Part shown: in pieces, positions 1-9,784 of the stretch
How positions within the stretch are numbered: the first letter of the stretch is position 1
Layout of the letters: every line of letters starts with the position of its first letter
From: Haliotis asinina
Lineage: Eukaryota; Mollusca; Gastropoda; Lepetellida; Haliotidae
Direction: 5' to 3'
Assembly: GCF_037392515.1 (NCBI RefSeq)
Contig: NC_090280.1
Location: 20,886,118-20,950,117, forward strand
DNA length: 64,000 nucleotides
Position numbers and translations under genes: made by a program
The notes under the pieces: model-generated
Seen by the model: only the letters and a program-made list of their open reading frames with translations
Told to the model about the DNA's origin: nothing
Database searches by the model: none

Positions 1-433
1 TGTCATCTGTGGGATGACTCCACGCCCAGCTACAAACTATTTATAGATTTGTTACTTGTCTTTGCAAATGTTTCACAGTGTCATTTGCTTGTACCGCATG
101 CTATAGTAAGAAAATATCAATACCATGATAATAGAGAGTTGCTTTGATTTCCATGTCGAACAGGACAATCGTGATTGCTGCGATCATATTGAATAAGTTG
201 TGATTATGTGCCACTTTGTTTGTGACAGAAAGGAAGATTAAACATCAGTCAACTGAAAATATATATAAAATGCCAAATGTCAGTAGCCGTTCATAATCCC
301 AATGGTGACAACGTTAACTACCATGATAATCGAGGGTCCCATGATGATAGTGTTTTGAGCGCTCACCAAGTGTAGCCAGTGCATGGTAATGTAAATTGTA
401 ATGAAAGCGATGTCCTGCTTGTATTTCTTGCAG

Positions 434-538
434 GACGTTCAGGGAGCATGTGCCCCACGTCCGTCTGTTGTTGAGATAGACTCGCTTATCTCATCTGTGA
501 AGGATCTGCTCCCGGAACTTGGGGAGGGCTTTATTGAG
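434..538 (+). CDS. ASCC2: ASCC2 exon, first half of CUE domain
   Basis: 35 codons, from DVQGACAPRP to ELGEGFIE. The acceptor is TTTCTTGCAG (ends 433) and the donor GAG|GTAGGTAT. The LLPELGEGFI segment is the first CUE helix region. No initiator is expected here: the ATG at 401 lies in the upstream intron. Confidence 0.9.
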
Positions 539-3500
539 GTAGGTATTAGACTAAACGAGTGTTTTAATGTTCTAATGAGGATCTCCGTACGGACACTCTA
601 ACCACTACACCACAGAGGTGGTCTGCTGGTTTAAGTGATTATGACTTCCATTATTTAACATGTTTACCACAACAAGAGGTCAACAATGAGCGAGTAAATT
701 AATATTTAATATCACAGTGGCAATATTTCAGTCGTATCATGAAAGGAGCTATGGTGAAGCCTAGTAGTTAAAGGGTTAGTTCATCACACTAAAGACCTGG
801 GTACGATTCCCCACTTTGGTACAGTGTGTGAAGCTCATTTCTGGTGTCCCCCCTCCATGATATTGCTGGAATGTTGCTAAAATCAGCGTCAAACTAAACT
901 AACTCGCTGCTTATGTTGCATAATTTTGTGATATACTTTAGTTTTTCCAACACATTATGATTGTGTAATAAATAGCATGGGGTGGTTGGGCATCAAAGTG
1001 GTTAAAGCATTCAGTTGCCATGCTGAAGACTCAGGTTTGACTCCCCACATGAGTACATTGTGCGAAGCCCATTTCTCGGGTGATATTGCTGGAATATTGC
1101 TAAAACTTGCTTCACACTAACTTATGCTAATTTGGTCCATTTGCTCGTACTGCATCATAGATTTGTGACAGTTTTAGTAGTAAGTAGAGCTTACTTCTGA
1201 TACTAGGTTTTCTGTGACAAACATATATTTAAAGGGGCACTGATGCGGATCAATTTCTGTGGACTTTTGGTTTCTTTTGTTATTGTTTTTCTCCCGAGAG
1301 TACCTGGATGATATCCCAGAATTCATGACTGGTTCGTGATCTCTGCTGCGCCTCCCATATGTACAATGGATAGTTTATGTGTAGACTGATCAACAAAGAT
1401 GAAGTCATTTTACTTCGTTATTATGAAAACACCTTGAAGTTTACTCATCTGCCAGTGAAATAAAAAAAATATGTTGGGACTGAAAAATAACGAAGTCAGT
1501 GTAGGTCTTTATATTTTGTCTTATAAACCTATTTAGCTCCTTGTCACGTTTGTATGCATTTTGAAAGTTAATAAAAAAAAACCCCACACGGTCTGCTTAT
1601 ACTTACAGTGAATTTTTAACATGATTTTAATATCTAAACTTTGTATAGATTGCCAACGTGAATCATATTTCATACACACCCTATTTGCTACCTAGTGTAT
1701 GTTTCCTGTAATACAGATTCTGCTGAATGCTACCAGAAATAAGTTGAAACAAAATGCAAATATTTGTGGGGTGGTTACATGGGAAATTGTTATCCTGGAT
1801 TATCGGATCCTTACTGTCACTTGACCATTCAAAGAGGAATGGAACTTTGTTTGCTACTGGAAGTATTAAGGTCTTCTTGAAGTGCCATGACTTCCAGGCC
1901 CTGAGACCTGTAACTCACTTTACAGAGTTATCTCCCTTGGTTTTAAAGTTGGGGAAATCGTGCCATGCCTATGACTTGAGTCCCTACATGGGTAGACTGT
2001 GTGAAGTCCATTATTGGTGCTCCCTACTGTGATACTGCTTGAATATTGCAAAAAGCAGCATAAAACAGAACTCACTGTAAATCCCACCCAACAACTCACT
2101 GACTCTGTGTTTAGATCTTGCTGGAGGAGTATGGCTACAACCTGGAACAGGCCATTAATGCCTTGCTGACTGATAAACTCCCTCCCTCCCTCCTCGATGT
2201 GGACAGGTTCATGGAAAGGTAGTGAAAGACACATCTCTCTGTTGGTGTTATATCACATGAATAATTAGATTCTGTTACAGTCAGGCCGCGTTAGTCCAGT
2301 CCCCGATAATCCGATTCCCGCGATATCCGAACAATAGCTAGCTGTAACCAATCTTGTTTACTATGTAAACTCATTACCTGTTGATTCTTTAACCCGGTGC
2401 TTCACTCTCTGTATCCGGACGTTAATTAGCGGTAACAGATTAGCTAATTACACATAGTTACACATCTGTATCAGTGATTCTGTGGTTGTTTTTAATGTGT
2501 AGTTTGTTGAATTTTAATGTGGTGATTTGCTGGTGACTACTGGTATAAGGCTAAAATACTGCTGATGACTAGAATTAACGCCAGTCCTTAGGCCAGAAGC
2601 CAACTGAAAACCTCTTGGACCCACAGCTTTCTGCAGGTCCTCATGGCTGATGGCTTTTTCATCCCTAATAATGAAGACTATTATTTCAATATCAGAATAT
2701 AGGGCCAACATTTTCTAATCAAGACCCACAAGTTTTTTTTGTTCTGGGTGCTTGGGACCTGCAGATGTTTAGGGTTAAGGCCAAACACTGGTTAGAGCAG
2801 TTATTGGTTGAGATCTCATGTAGTTGGAATTAATGATAGAGTATTGCTGGAATATTGCTAAGAGCGGCGTAAAAGTAATCTCATTCATGTTATAATTAGC
2901 CTGAAAGATATCATTAATTCATTAGAAAACTGGAGTTTAGTGAAATGATTCCGATGTGGAGAATATGTAGTGGTGATCTGCATATATCACATATACATTG
3001 TTATGATGATTATTCTGTTACCAGAGAAAACTTTGAGGATGTATCATCGAGTCTGGTGGACCAGAGAGCAAATATTTTTGACAATGATAAATTTGACGTC
3101 TTCCGCACCGAAAATGTGGACATGAGCAGGATACACCAAGGAAAGAGGTGAGTGGAGCCTGTCTTCAGACTGTTGACATCATGGTAGAAGGTGGGCTGGG
3201 TCTGTCTAGGGACTGTGAACGTCATGATAGAAGGTGGGCGGGGCCTGTCTTCAGATTGTTAACAACATGGTAGAAGGTGGGTGGGGTTTAGTGAAATGAT
3301 TCAGATGTCCAGCGACTGTGAACGTCATGATAGAAGGTGGGAGGGGCCTGTCTTCAGATTGTTAACAACATGGTAGAAGGTGGGCGGGGTCTGTCTAGTG
3401 ACTGTTAACATCATGGTAGAAGGTGGGTGGGGACTGTTAACATCATGATAGAAGGGTGGTGGGGCCTGTCTGGGGACTATTAACATCATCGTAGAAAGGT

Positions 3501-6269
3501 GGGTGGGACCTGTTTGGTAAGAGGTGGGTGTAACCTATCTTGGGACTGTTAACATTAGCGCAAGAGGGGTGGTGGAGCCTGTCTGGGAATTGTTAACATC
3601 AGGGCAGAAGGTGGGTGGAGCTGGTCTAGGGATTGCTACTATCAGGGCAGAAGGTAGATATAGCCTGTCTGGGGATCATAAACACCAGAGCAAGAGGTAG
3701 GTGGAGCCTGTTTGGCAATTGTTTACATCAGGGCAGAAGGTGGGTGGAGCCTGTGTGGCAACTGTTTACGTCAGGGCAGAGGGTTGATGTCTGGGGACTG
3801 TTAACATCAGGGCAAGAGGTGGGTGGAGCCTGTCTTGGCAGGGCAAGAGGTGGACCGGCCTGTCTGAGGACTGTTAACATTAGGGTAGACAGTGGGTGGA
3901 GCCTGTCTGGCAGTTGGATCCACAAGGTCAACTGTTTTGTGCAGCATGGGAACAGACAGGGAACAGACAGGGAATGGTTTACAAATACATCCCACACATG
4001 ATCCCAGAGAAGTGCAGTGATCGTTCTATTTTGCTGTCACATTAACCTGTGTTCAGTATATTTTGTGTATTGCAATCAACTTCTATTAAGACTGATGTTT
4101 GTTTCCTAGAGCTGACGATACCTCACTTGATGACAAGTCAACTGTCAAACAACTGAAGGCAACATATGATGCATATGGGTCACGTGACCAAGCTAGTATG
4201 TATGACAACCTGCCAGACTATGAGTATGATGACGAGTATGACGACACGTATGACACCAACAACATTGGCGCCCAGGATGAAGACTCTGCTGAAGAACTCA
4301 CTGCCAGAAGGTGACTGCCCCTTTTATTACCCGGGGCTTTACTTGCACTTATCGCACTGGATATAGATACTTCACTGGACCCATGAAGGTCCCAGGTAGA
4401 ATAGGCCTTCAGGAACCCATGGATACCATAAAATGGGACTGTGCTTGTCGTAAGAGGCAACTAGCAGGATCGGGTGGTCAGACTCGCTGACTTGGTTGAC
4501 ACATGTCATCGGTTCCCTATTGCGCAGATGGATGCTCATGTTGTTGATCACTGAATTGTCTGGTCCAGACTCGATTATTTACAGACCGCCGTCATATAGC
4601 TGGAATATTGCTCAGAACGGCGTAAAACTAAACTCATTCACTCACTACATACTTCACTGGGGGTATTCTTTTATTACTTTGGATCCACTATGTTGGTAAT
4701 TTACAAACCAATAACCTCTGTTTTAACATTCGTACTGCTTGGAATGTTCGAAAACTGCATTCTGCCCCATATTCAAATATGTAGCATGAACCCATAAGAA
4801 TGATAATTCATCTGCACAATGAAAAGCTTGACCAATGGAATGAATTCACACTTCACTGTTATTTGGATTGCAGGCTGGTCATACTGTCCAGCTACAACAA
4901 AATGACACCTCAAATGTTGGTAGATTGATACTCATGCTGTTGATCACTGGATTGTCACTAAATGTCCTTCTCCTGAGCTGCAGAGTAAGACATATTATTT
5001 TCCTTTTTCAGACCATTTGTGGTACCACGGGCACTGCAGACAGGCAGAGAACCGAAACGTGAAGAGGTTGAATCTGAAGTAAGCAATAGCGTCTAAGGTT
5101 ACATAGATTGCCATCAGATTCAGATTGTATAAATATAGCATGGAAACAATCAAGAGAGCACCATGCCAGCAGAAAAAGTGGTTAAATGCAGCATGCTGTA
5201 TTTTATATGATTAGTGCTCCTCCACAATAAGTAATCCCTGTTAGAAGTATAATACATGTAGACCTGTACCTCCCTCTACCCCTTCATGAAAGTCATTCCC
5301 CTTTCAACTTTCATATTGCAATACTAAATATTGTGGTCGAGATATGAATGAAAGACCATAGTTTGATGAGTATAATGCACACCTATACGCAAAATGCACA
5401 CCTCCTGCTAAGGGATTTTGTATTTTTTGTGAAAAGCACTCTCCCTTCTAAGTGAAAGGGAGGATGGATGGTTCTATCTACAGTGGAAGCCCTCAAAACG
5501 GCATTCCTCCAATCTGGCATGTTCTCATTATCAGCACTAGAATTTGGTCCCGGCAGAAGCTAGTTAATTTATGATCATTTGCACTCCCTCTAATACGGTG
5601 TCAGACCCGTGAATGTCCAGGGTGGAATAGGCCTTCAGCAACCCATGCTTGCTATAAAAGGTGACTCTGCTTGTCGTAAGAGGCGCGGTGCAAACATGCC
5701 AATTTCTGTCCCTATTGTGGCTATATGATGACTATCAACACGTTCAGTTTTTTTTATGGCACATGGAATGTCAGTCTCAGGTTGAGAAGGAAAAAGCTTG
5801 CTAATCTGGCACGATCGCTATAACGGCATATTTTGCCGGTCCCAACGCATGGCGGTTTAGAGGGCTTCCACTGTACATTAGCATTAGATAGACGGCATCT
5901 CTGTAGACTTGAACATTTTTTGTGGACTAATGAAAATGATTGATTTCTCTCCCTGGAATGAGATACTGAATTTGCTTGTCTCCTCATTAGGAATCTGATG
6001 ATGAGAAACCAGTTCGGGATGAATTTGTTCAAGACCCGGCCAAACTTCGCGAGATTGCAGAACAGAGACGGCAGTGGCATGCTTCGAGAGGTCGTGGAGG
6101 TCGTATCCGACAGCAACATGATGTGGTTGGCAAGCCAAAGGGTCATGGTCAAGAAAAGGATGTGATGAGAAACCGAAAGTTCAAGGAGAAAAACAAGGCA
6201 GTCCGCGGGAATCATAACAGACGGGCAGGCGCTGACAGGAAGAGGGGAAGGGGAATGATGGCCATTTGA
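434..6269 (+). CDS. ASCC2: ASCC2, 3' half (six exons, CUE domain to stop); 5' exons lie before the window
   Basis: Activating signal cointegrator 1 complex subunit 2. From family knowledge, its CUE domain binds K63-linked ubiquitin and recruits the ASCC3 helicase (with ALKBH3) to alkylated DNA; it also acts with ASCC3 in splitting collided ribosomes (yeast Cue3/Rqt3 is the counterpart). Six exons join in frame with GT-AG borders: 434-538, 2115-2218, 3025-3147, 4110-4310, 5012-5078 and 5991-6269, giving 292 residues. The first two exons encode the CUE domain (VKDLLPELGEGFIE, then LLEEYGYNLEQAINALL). Then come the conserved NDKFDVF and YEYDDEYDDTYD blocks, the FVQDPAKLRE block, and a basic Arg/Gly/Lys-rich tail with NHNRRAGADRKRGRGMM before TGA. 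The order of blocks matches animal ASCC2. No frameshift or stop is seen. The introns carry SINEs, a 43-bp minisatellite and a pogo-like MITE. Confidence 0.9.
752..907 (+). repeat. SINE family A copy
   Basis: Nearly complete copy in the first ASCC2 intron, with a pol III A-box-like stretch (AAGCCTAGTAGTTAAAGG), a B-box-like stretch (GGGTACGATTCCCC), the core TCATTTCTGGTGTCCCC and the tail TGCTGGAATGTTGCTAAAAT. Confidence 0.75.
978..1123 (+). repeat. SINE family A copy
   Basis: Second copy 70 bp after the one at 752. The head (AAGTGGTTAAAGCATTC) and tail (ATATTGCTGGAATATTGCT) are clear. The B box has decayed to GGTTTGACTCCCC and the core is shortened. Confidence 0.7.
1960..2078 (+). repeat. 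SINE family A copy, 5'-truncated, just before an ASCC2 exon
   Basis: Keeps the second half of the head (TGACTTGAGTCCCTACATGG), the core and the tail (ATATTGCAAAAAGCAGCAT, AAAACAGAACTCACTG). It ends 36 bp before the exon at 2115, in the region where the branch site should lie. Confidence 0.65.
2115..2218 (+). CDS. ASCC2: ASCC2 exon, second half of CUE domain
   Basis: Encodes ILLEEYGYNLEQAINALLTD and KLPPSLLDVDRFME, the di-leucine-containing C-terminal part of the CUE fold. The acceptor is GTGTTTAG and the donor AAAG|GTAGTG. The exon ends in phase 2 (AG), completed to Arg by the next exon. A SINE tail ends only about 36 bp before the acceptor. Confidence 0.9.
2279..2450. repeat. Possible decayed pogo/Tigger-like element end
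   Basis: Begins TACAGTCAGGCCGCGTTAG with 'GATAATCCGATTCCCG', the style of a pogo/Tigger terminal repeat, next to a TA. A weak inverted counterpart (TCCGGACGTTAATTAGCGGT) lies near 2418-2440. Decay prevents a firm call. Confidence 0.35.
2836..2892 (+). repeat. SINE tail fragment
   Basis: Only the shared 3' tail (TATTGCTGGAATATTGCTAA, then GAGCGGCGTAAAAGTAATCT) is left, so it cannot be assigned to family A or B. Confidence 0.65.
3025..3147 (+). CDS. ASCC2: ASCC2 exon with IFDNDKFDVF block
   Basis: Codes for ENFEDVSSSLVDQR, ANIFDNDKFDVF and NVDMSRIHQGK. The acceptor is GTTACCAG. The donor AGAG|GTGAGT has the full GTGAGT consensus and is also the first base of a 43-bp minisatellite that fills the start of the intron. 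Confidence 0.9.
3148..3915 (+). repeat. 43-bp minisatellite starting at the ASCC2 splice donor
   Basis: About 19 imperfect units of about 43 bp. The first unit begins exactly at the donor (GTGAGTGGAGCCTGTCTTC) and ends TGGTAGAAG. Most later units begin GTGGGTGGAGCCTGTCT after AAG or GAG. Some units are shortened (about 25-32 bp). One unit (about 3277-3336) is longer because it carries a copy of 'TTTAGTGAAATGATTC', which also occurs at 2937, upstream of the preceding exon. Confidence 0.85.
4110..4310 (+). CDS. ASCC2: ASCC2 exon with acidic YEYDDEYDDTYD block
   Basis: Codes for 66 full codons plus split Arg codons at both ends. It holds the acidic tyrosine-rich segment DYEYDDEYDDTYD, followed by NNIGAQDEDSAEEL. 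The acceptor is GTTTCCTAG and the donor GAAG|GTGACT. Confidence 0.9.
4376..4652 (+). repeat. SINE-like family B copy, full length
   Basis: Carries all family B blocks: AATAGGCCTTCAGGAACCC, CTTGTCGTAAGAGGC, GCTGACTTGGTTGACACATG, TTGTCTGGTCCAGACTCG, and the tail AATATTGCTCAGAACGGCG. It sits in the ASCC2 intron 66 bp after the exon ending at 4310. Confidence 0.8.
4917..4962 (+). repeat. Family B fragment
   Basis: Short piece of the family B 3' third (GATTGATACTCATGCTGTTG, ATCACTGGATTGTC), about 50 bp before the exon at 5012. Confidence 0.55.
5012..5078 (+). CDS. ASCC2: ASCC2 short exon
   Basis: 67 bp coding RPFVVPRALQ and TGREPKREEVESE. The acceptor has a strong pyrimidine run (TTTTCCTTTTTCAG) and the donor is GAA|GTAAGC. 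The phase matches both neighbours, which supports the exon despite its small size. Confidence 0.88.
5481..5873. mobile_element. Non-autonomous pogo/Tigger-like MITE in the last ASCC2 intron
   Basis: Two inverted ends, CAGTGGAAGCCCTCAAAACG on the left and the reverse complement of AGAGGGCTTCCACTG on the right, are flanked by TA on both sides (5479-5480, 5874-5875). The 393 bp inside have no transposase coding sequence. A family B SINE fragment (5611-5690) lies inside. The TA target and CAGT-type ends fit the Tc1/mariner-pogo group. Confidence 0.7.
5611..5690 (+). repeat. Family B fragment nested in MITE
   Basis: The 5' third of family B (GGAATAGGCCTTCAGCAACC, CTTGTCGTAAGAGGC), without the tail, inside the pogo-like element. 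Confidence 0.65.
5991..6269 (+). CDS. ASCC2: ASCC2 last exon, basic C-terminus and stop
   Basis: Starts after TCCTCATTAG with ESDDEKPVRDEFVQDPAKLR and runs 92 codons to TGA at 6267-6269. The tail is rich in Arg, Gly, Lys and Gln (RGRGGRIRQQH, RKFKEKNKAVRG, NHNRRAGADRKRGRG), as in other ASCC2 proteins. It has no start codon of its own near the exon border. Confidence 0.9.
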   Translation, partial: ESDDEKPVRDEFVQDPAKLREIAEQRRQWHASRGRGGRIRQQHDVVGKPKGHGQEKDVMRNRKFKEKNKAVRGNHNRRAGADRKRGRGMMAI

Positions 6270-6414
6270 GGTGCTTGATGGGAAGAAGATTCTAGTCACC
6301 AGTCGAACGTTACTTGAAACTTGGAGGACAGTATGGCTACGATGAATACACTATTAGGTGAATATGATATGTTTTACCAATAAGTAAGCACTAATGATAA
6401 TAGAAATGAACATG

Positions 6415-6420
6415 AATAAA
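6415..6420 (+). terminator. Poly(A) signal AATAAA for ASCC2
   Basis: A canonical AATAAA lies 146 bp after the ASCC2 stop codon, so the 3' UTR would be about 165 bp. It is the first such hexamer after the stop. Confidence 0.6.
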
Positions 6421-6849
6421 TTCAGGAATTCTTTATGGTTTATATCTAGGCGTGAAAATAATCAAAGAAACATCCCTGGAAATTGCATGAGTTGAAAATG
6501 TGAATGATATTTTCTCTTATTATGTTTAACAACAGATTTAAAAAGAAAACGATGATGCATTTAGGCTATTAACATTCCTGTGAGGGGCCCATTTCAAAAT
6601 AACACAAACTGATACGTGGCTCAGATAAGTTCCATTTTGCATATTCCACTTAAATAAACAATAAACTAGTTCCAAGTAAAACTCTTAAAGATATTTGTAT
6701 GTAGTCAGTTCCAGTGAGTGCCAGTAATGAATTTATGCATGAAGGGATACAGTTCGATTCACCCAATTCAAGACAGAATCTTAACAGGACCAGTGGACAG
6801 GTTGTCTAAACTTATCCCTTACGTGTATAGGAGAAAACACACAAATCTG

Positions 6850-7160
6850 AGACTTGCACTTTGAATCTCGCTTTGGAAAACAATTGTACTTTGAGCTTTA
6901 TCTTGAACAATAATTTTCAATTGATTTCAAACACTTGTGTATCATTTGAATGTTGATGTACGTATGAAGTTAAGAAAAGTAACATGGGAAGTGGTCTTTC
7001 TAACGAAATGTGAAACCTGGGAAGAGGTCTTTCTAGCGAAAAGTAAAACCAGTCCCTCCAAAACAAAAACCTCAAATGCAGTTATTCTGGGAAAACAAGA
7101 TGACCTAATATATAGTGAAAAGCTCACTTCAGGTTTATGTCAGAAACAGATTGGGGATGG
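6850..7160 (+). repeat. Repeat family C, copy 1
   Basis: Matches 13425-13795 over most of its length, e.g. ACAAAAACCTCAAATGCAGT, GGGAAAACAAGATGACC and TAATATATAGTGA. Both copies hold an internal 33-bp-scale duplication around 'GAAACCTGGGAAGAGGTCTT'. The tRNA-like head of the other copy is not clear here. Confidence 0.6.
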
Positions 7161-7403
7161 ATAGGGTTTTTGTTTATATACGACTTGAAGACATGCTTTA
7201 ATGTAGTTTATATTTAACTTATGAATTACATCCTTGATTATCTTTGAAATTTGAATTCTATAAATTAATTATGTTAACATGGTTACAGTAAAATGTGTTA
7301 CAAAAAAGTGTTTTTGTTTTGTGTATTTAGAAATTGACTGACTCTGAGTCTTATCTGTCCACCTGCTTTGAGAAAGGTGTCCAGTGTCCTATTTCTTAAT
7401 TGG

Positions 7404-7458
7404 CTGCCATATATATGGAATATTGCTGAGTGCAGCATAAAACAAAACTCACTCACCT
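7404..7458 (+). repeat. SINE tail fragment
   Basis: Shared tail only (TATGGAATATTGCTGAGTGC, AGCATAAAACAAAACTCACT). Confidence 0.65.
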
Positions 7459-7497
7459 CTGTCTAAAAATGAATGAATGAATGAATGTTTATTTGGT

Positions 7498-7585
7498 GTT
7501 CTAATACCCCAATATCAGCAATATTCCAGCTATATACTGGTGTATTTTAATTAATCGAGTCCAGTGGACCAGACAATCATGAGAT
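7498..7585 (-). repeat. Family B fragment, reverse
   Basis: Reverse-strand 3' part: CAGCAATATTCCAGCTATAT, then AATCGAGTCCAGTGGACC and AGACAATC. Together with the + strand fragment 40 bp before it, this gives two SINE tails pointing at each other. Confidence 0.6.
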
Positions 7586-8030
7586 TTGCATCATGAACAT
7601 TATCTACACCTGGATACAGCAGTGAGCAAGTGATGGAACCTTGCCCAGTATGCCATGCATGGTTTGCTGTAGACCACTTTACCTGGATCTTCAGCAGTGG
7701 TGTGAGGGGCACTGAGTAAAAGACATTTAATGAAAACATTTGTGTCACACCAAACACATAGTCTCAAGAACACTCGGTTGTATTCCTATCTGCGTATGTT
7801 TTTGGCAACTGTGAAGTACAAAAGGCCATAATTTTACAAAGAAAAATGGCCTTCCATGGTTTACGGTTGTATTGACCTAAAGAAATATATCCATGGGTAT
7901 AATATGAATAAATACATGTGACAGTAAAAATAATTTCCACATGAAGAACTGTCACAATTCAACACACATTATTTTCTCAGACAACAGACAATAAGTCAAA
8001 TTAGTATTAGCTCTTTTGTAAAGTCCATTT

Positions 8031-8160
8031 TGGGGAGGTGGGGTAGCCTAGTGGTTAAAGCGTTCGTTCATCACATGGAAGACCCAGGTGTGATTTTGCA
8101 CATGGGTACAATGCTGGAGTCCATTCCTTGTGTCCTTGAGTGATTACTAAACTCACTCCC
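8031..8160 (+). repeat. SINE family A copy with well-kept tRNA-like head
   Basis: The head GGGTAGCCTAGTGGTTAAAG, CGTTCGTTCATCAC and ACCCAGGTGTGATTTTGC is close to the family form. The core is cut short and the tail reads straight into ACTAAACTCACTCC, so an internal deletion is likely. Confidence 0.7.
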
Positions 8161-8879
8161 AACTGAAAAAAGCCCACTTGTATGGCACAACATGAAACTA
8201 AAACAAAATTACTCCTCACAATTACCATAATGTGGGTGTTGCGTTTTGAATCTTTTTGAGTTCAGGGACACCAAATCCAATCTAACTGTAAATGTGTCAC
8301 TACATGACACTGTGGGTGACTGAGTCACTGAACCCTGTCCCCATATCAGCCAAATGTTGAGGTGAACGTAAGAGCAAGTTGCCCACCAGGCTCCCCCACT
8401 GCCCCTTTTTGAATATGGGCTTGACAAAAGAGGTAATAACTGTAGAATATAACATGACCTCTGGGCATTATTGAACAATATAGTAATAATGGCCGGGAGT
8501 CTTGTTATATCCTTCACAAATAAAGAATGAGAAAACAGTAGCATTTCATTGCCAATCTCCATGTGAGCTCTTTAAGCACTAGCTGGAATAGGTGTATGTT
8601 GTGGACTGTCACATGAAACAAAATGCAGTAAACTACTCTCATTACAAGAAGACAAGAACCACCAGAAGACGATAAATCCTACCCCACCCTCCACCACCAT
8701 AAAAAAGAAAAATAATCAGGTCAGACACACAAAAATAGGAAAAGGAATAGAAAAGAAATTAAAATACACCAATAACAGTGATAGGCAGTCTGATAATGTT
8801 TTTTTACATGTTCACCTTCATTTTCATGAAAGAATACCTACTATTTGGAGATACGATCTGGATAAACACACCACTATGA

Positions 8880-9620
8880 ACAGAGTGAAAGTCAAACTTG
8901 CTGCCATGGAAACGAAAACAAATTCATTTTCTTAAAATTCTTAAAGAGCAGTAGGCACCATTTCAGCCCTTGGTTAATACATGTACCCTGTTTGGTTGAA
9001 ATGTGTCTGTTTTGAGTTGTGTTCTGGTAAAAGAATTCCAAATCATTTCCATGGAAATCGAAAAAATAAATATGCCAAAAATCCACAAATAGCAAAAGGC
9101 ACCACTTCAAGACCTGTTTAATAGATCTGCCAGGTTTTGTTGAAAGATACTGAACGTTTTCCGAGCTTCGTAAACAAAACCAACCTCCTTTTCGGCTATG
9201 TCTAACATATTTCAATACAGACAGGAAAATGTCAAATTTTGAAAAATAACATCCTGAAAAGCAAACGGCACCAGCCTTTGCTTATAGCGTATATCGGATC
9301 AGGATGAAAAATCGTTCATGGTTTTCAACATGAACCGCGGAAACGAATTCCACTCGCTCCTTTTGAGACTTGGTTAAAATTGTTTCCATGGAAATAAAAA
9401 AGATAAAAATGCCAATAATTCACAATTAGTAAAAGTCTACTACAAGATGGGAGCTGATGGACATACCTTTCAAGTATACTTAATAGATATTCTGTGTATT
9501 TTTAGTTATGCTCTGGGAATGAAAAACACCCCATTTTATGAGACTTTTGATGGAAATGGAGAAAAAAATAATTCACCTCCTTTTAACACTAGTTTTTCAC
9601 ATGCATCTCTATTTAAGAGT
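8880..9620. repeat. Diverged tandem block with CCATGGAAA motifs
   Basis: Three to four degenerate units of about 160-190 bp recur. Each has TTTCCATGGAAAT-like, ATGCCAAAAATCCACAAAT-like and AAAAGGCACCACTTCAAG-like blocks (e.g. near 9048, 9071, 9095, and again near 9386, 9409). Divergence between units is high, so this is old. Confidence 0.5.
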
Positions 9621-9745
9621 ACAGCATGTGACCGTAGAACGCAATTAGCCACATCCCCCATTTCGTTATAAGCGTTGCTCACTGTATATTTGTTTACTAA
9701 AAGCACGAAAATTGAAACAATGGACCCACATGAATATCTGAGCGG

Positions 9746-9751
9746 TTTAAT
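9746..9751 (-). terminator. Poly(A)-like ATTAAA after the 9785-11515 ORF
   Basis: On the minus strand ATTAAA lies 34 bp past the stop codon of the large ORF, a suitable place for 3' end formation. Confidence 0.4.
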
Positions 9752-9784
9752 TCAGTCAAATCCTGTTGATTTCATCTGATCAAC

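Larger units (their letters stand above)
6421..9745. other. Gap between ASCC2 and the next gene: repeats only
   Basis: I found no exon here. Recognised contents are a family C repeat (6850-7160), SINE pieces (7404-7585, 8031-8160) and a diverged tandem block (8880-9620). The remaining stretches show no sustained coding frame or structure. Confidence 0.6.

Noticed and set aside
401-601. Apparent 66-codon ORF starting at ATG 401
   Set aside because: Only 434-538 is coding (ASCC2 exon); the ATG lies in the intron and the frame runs past the donor at 538.
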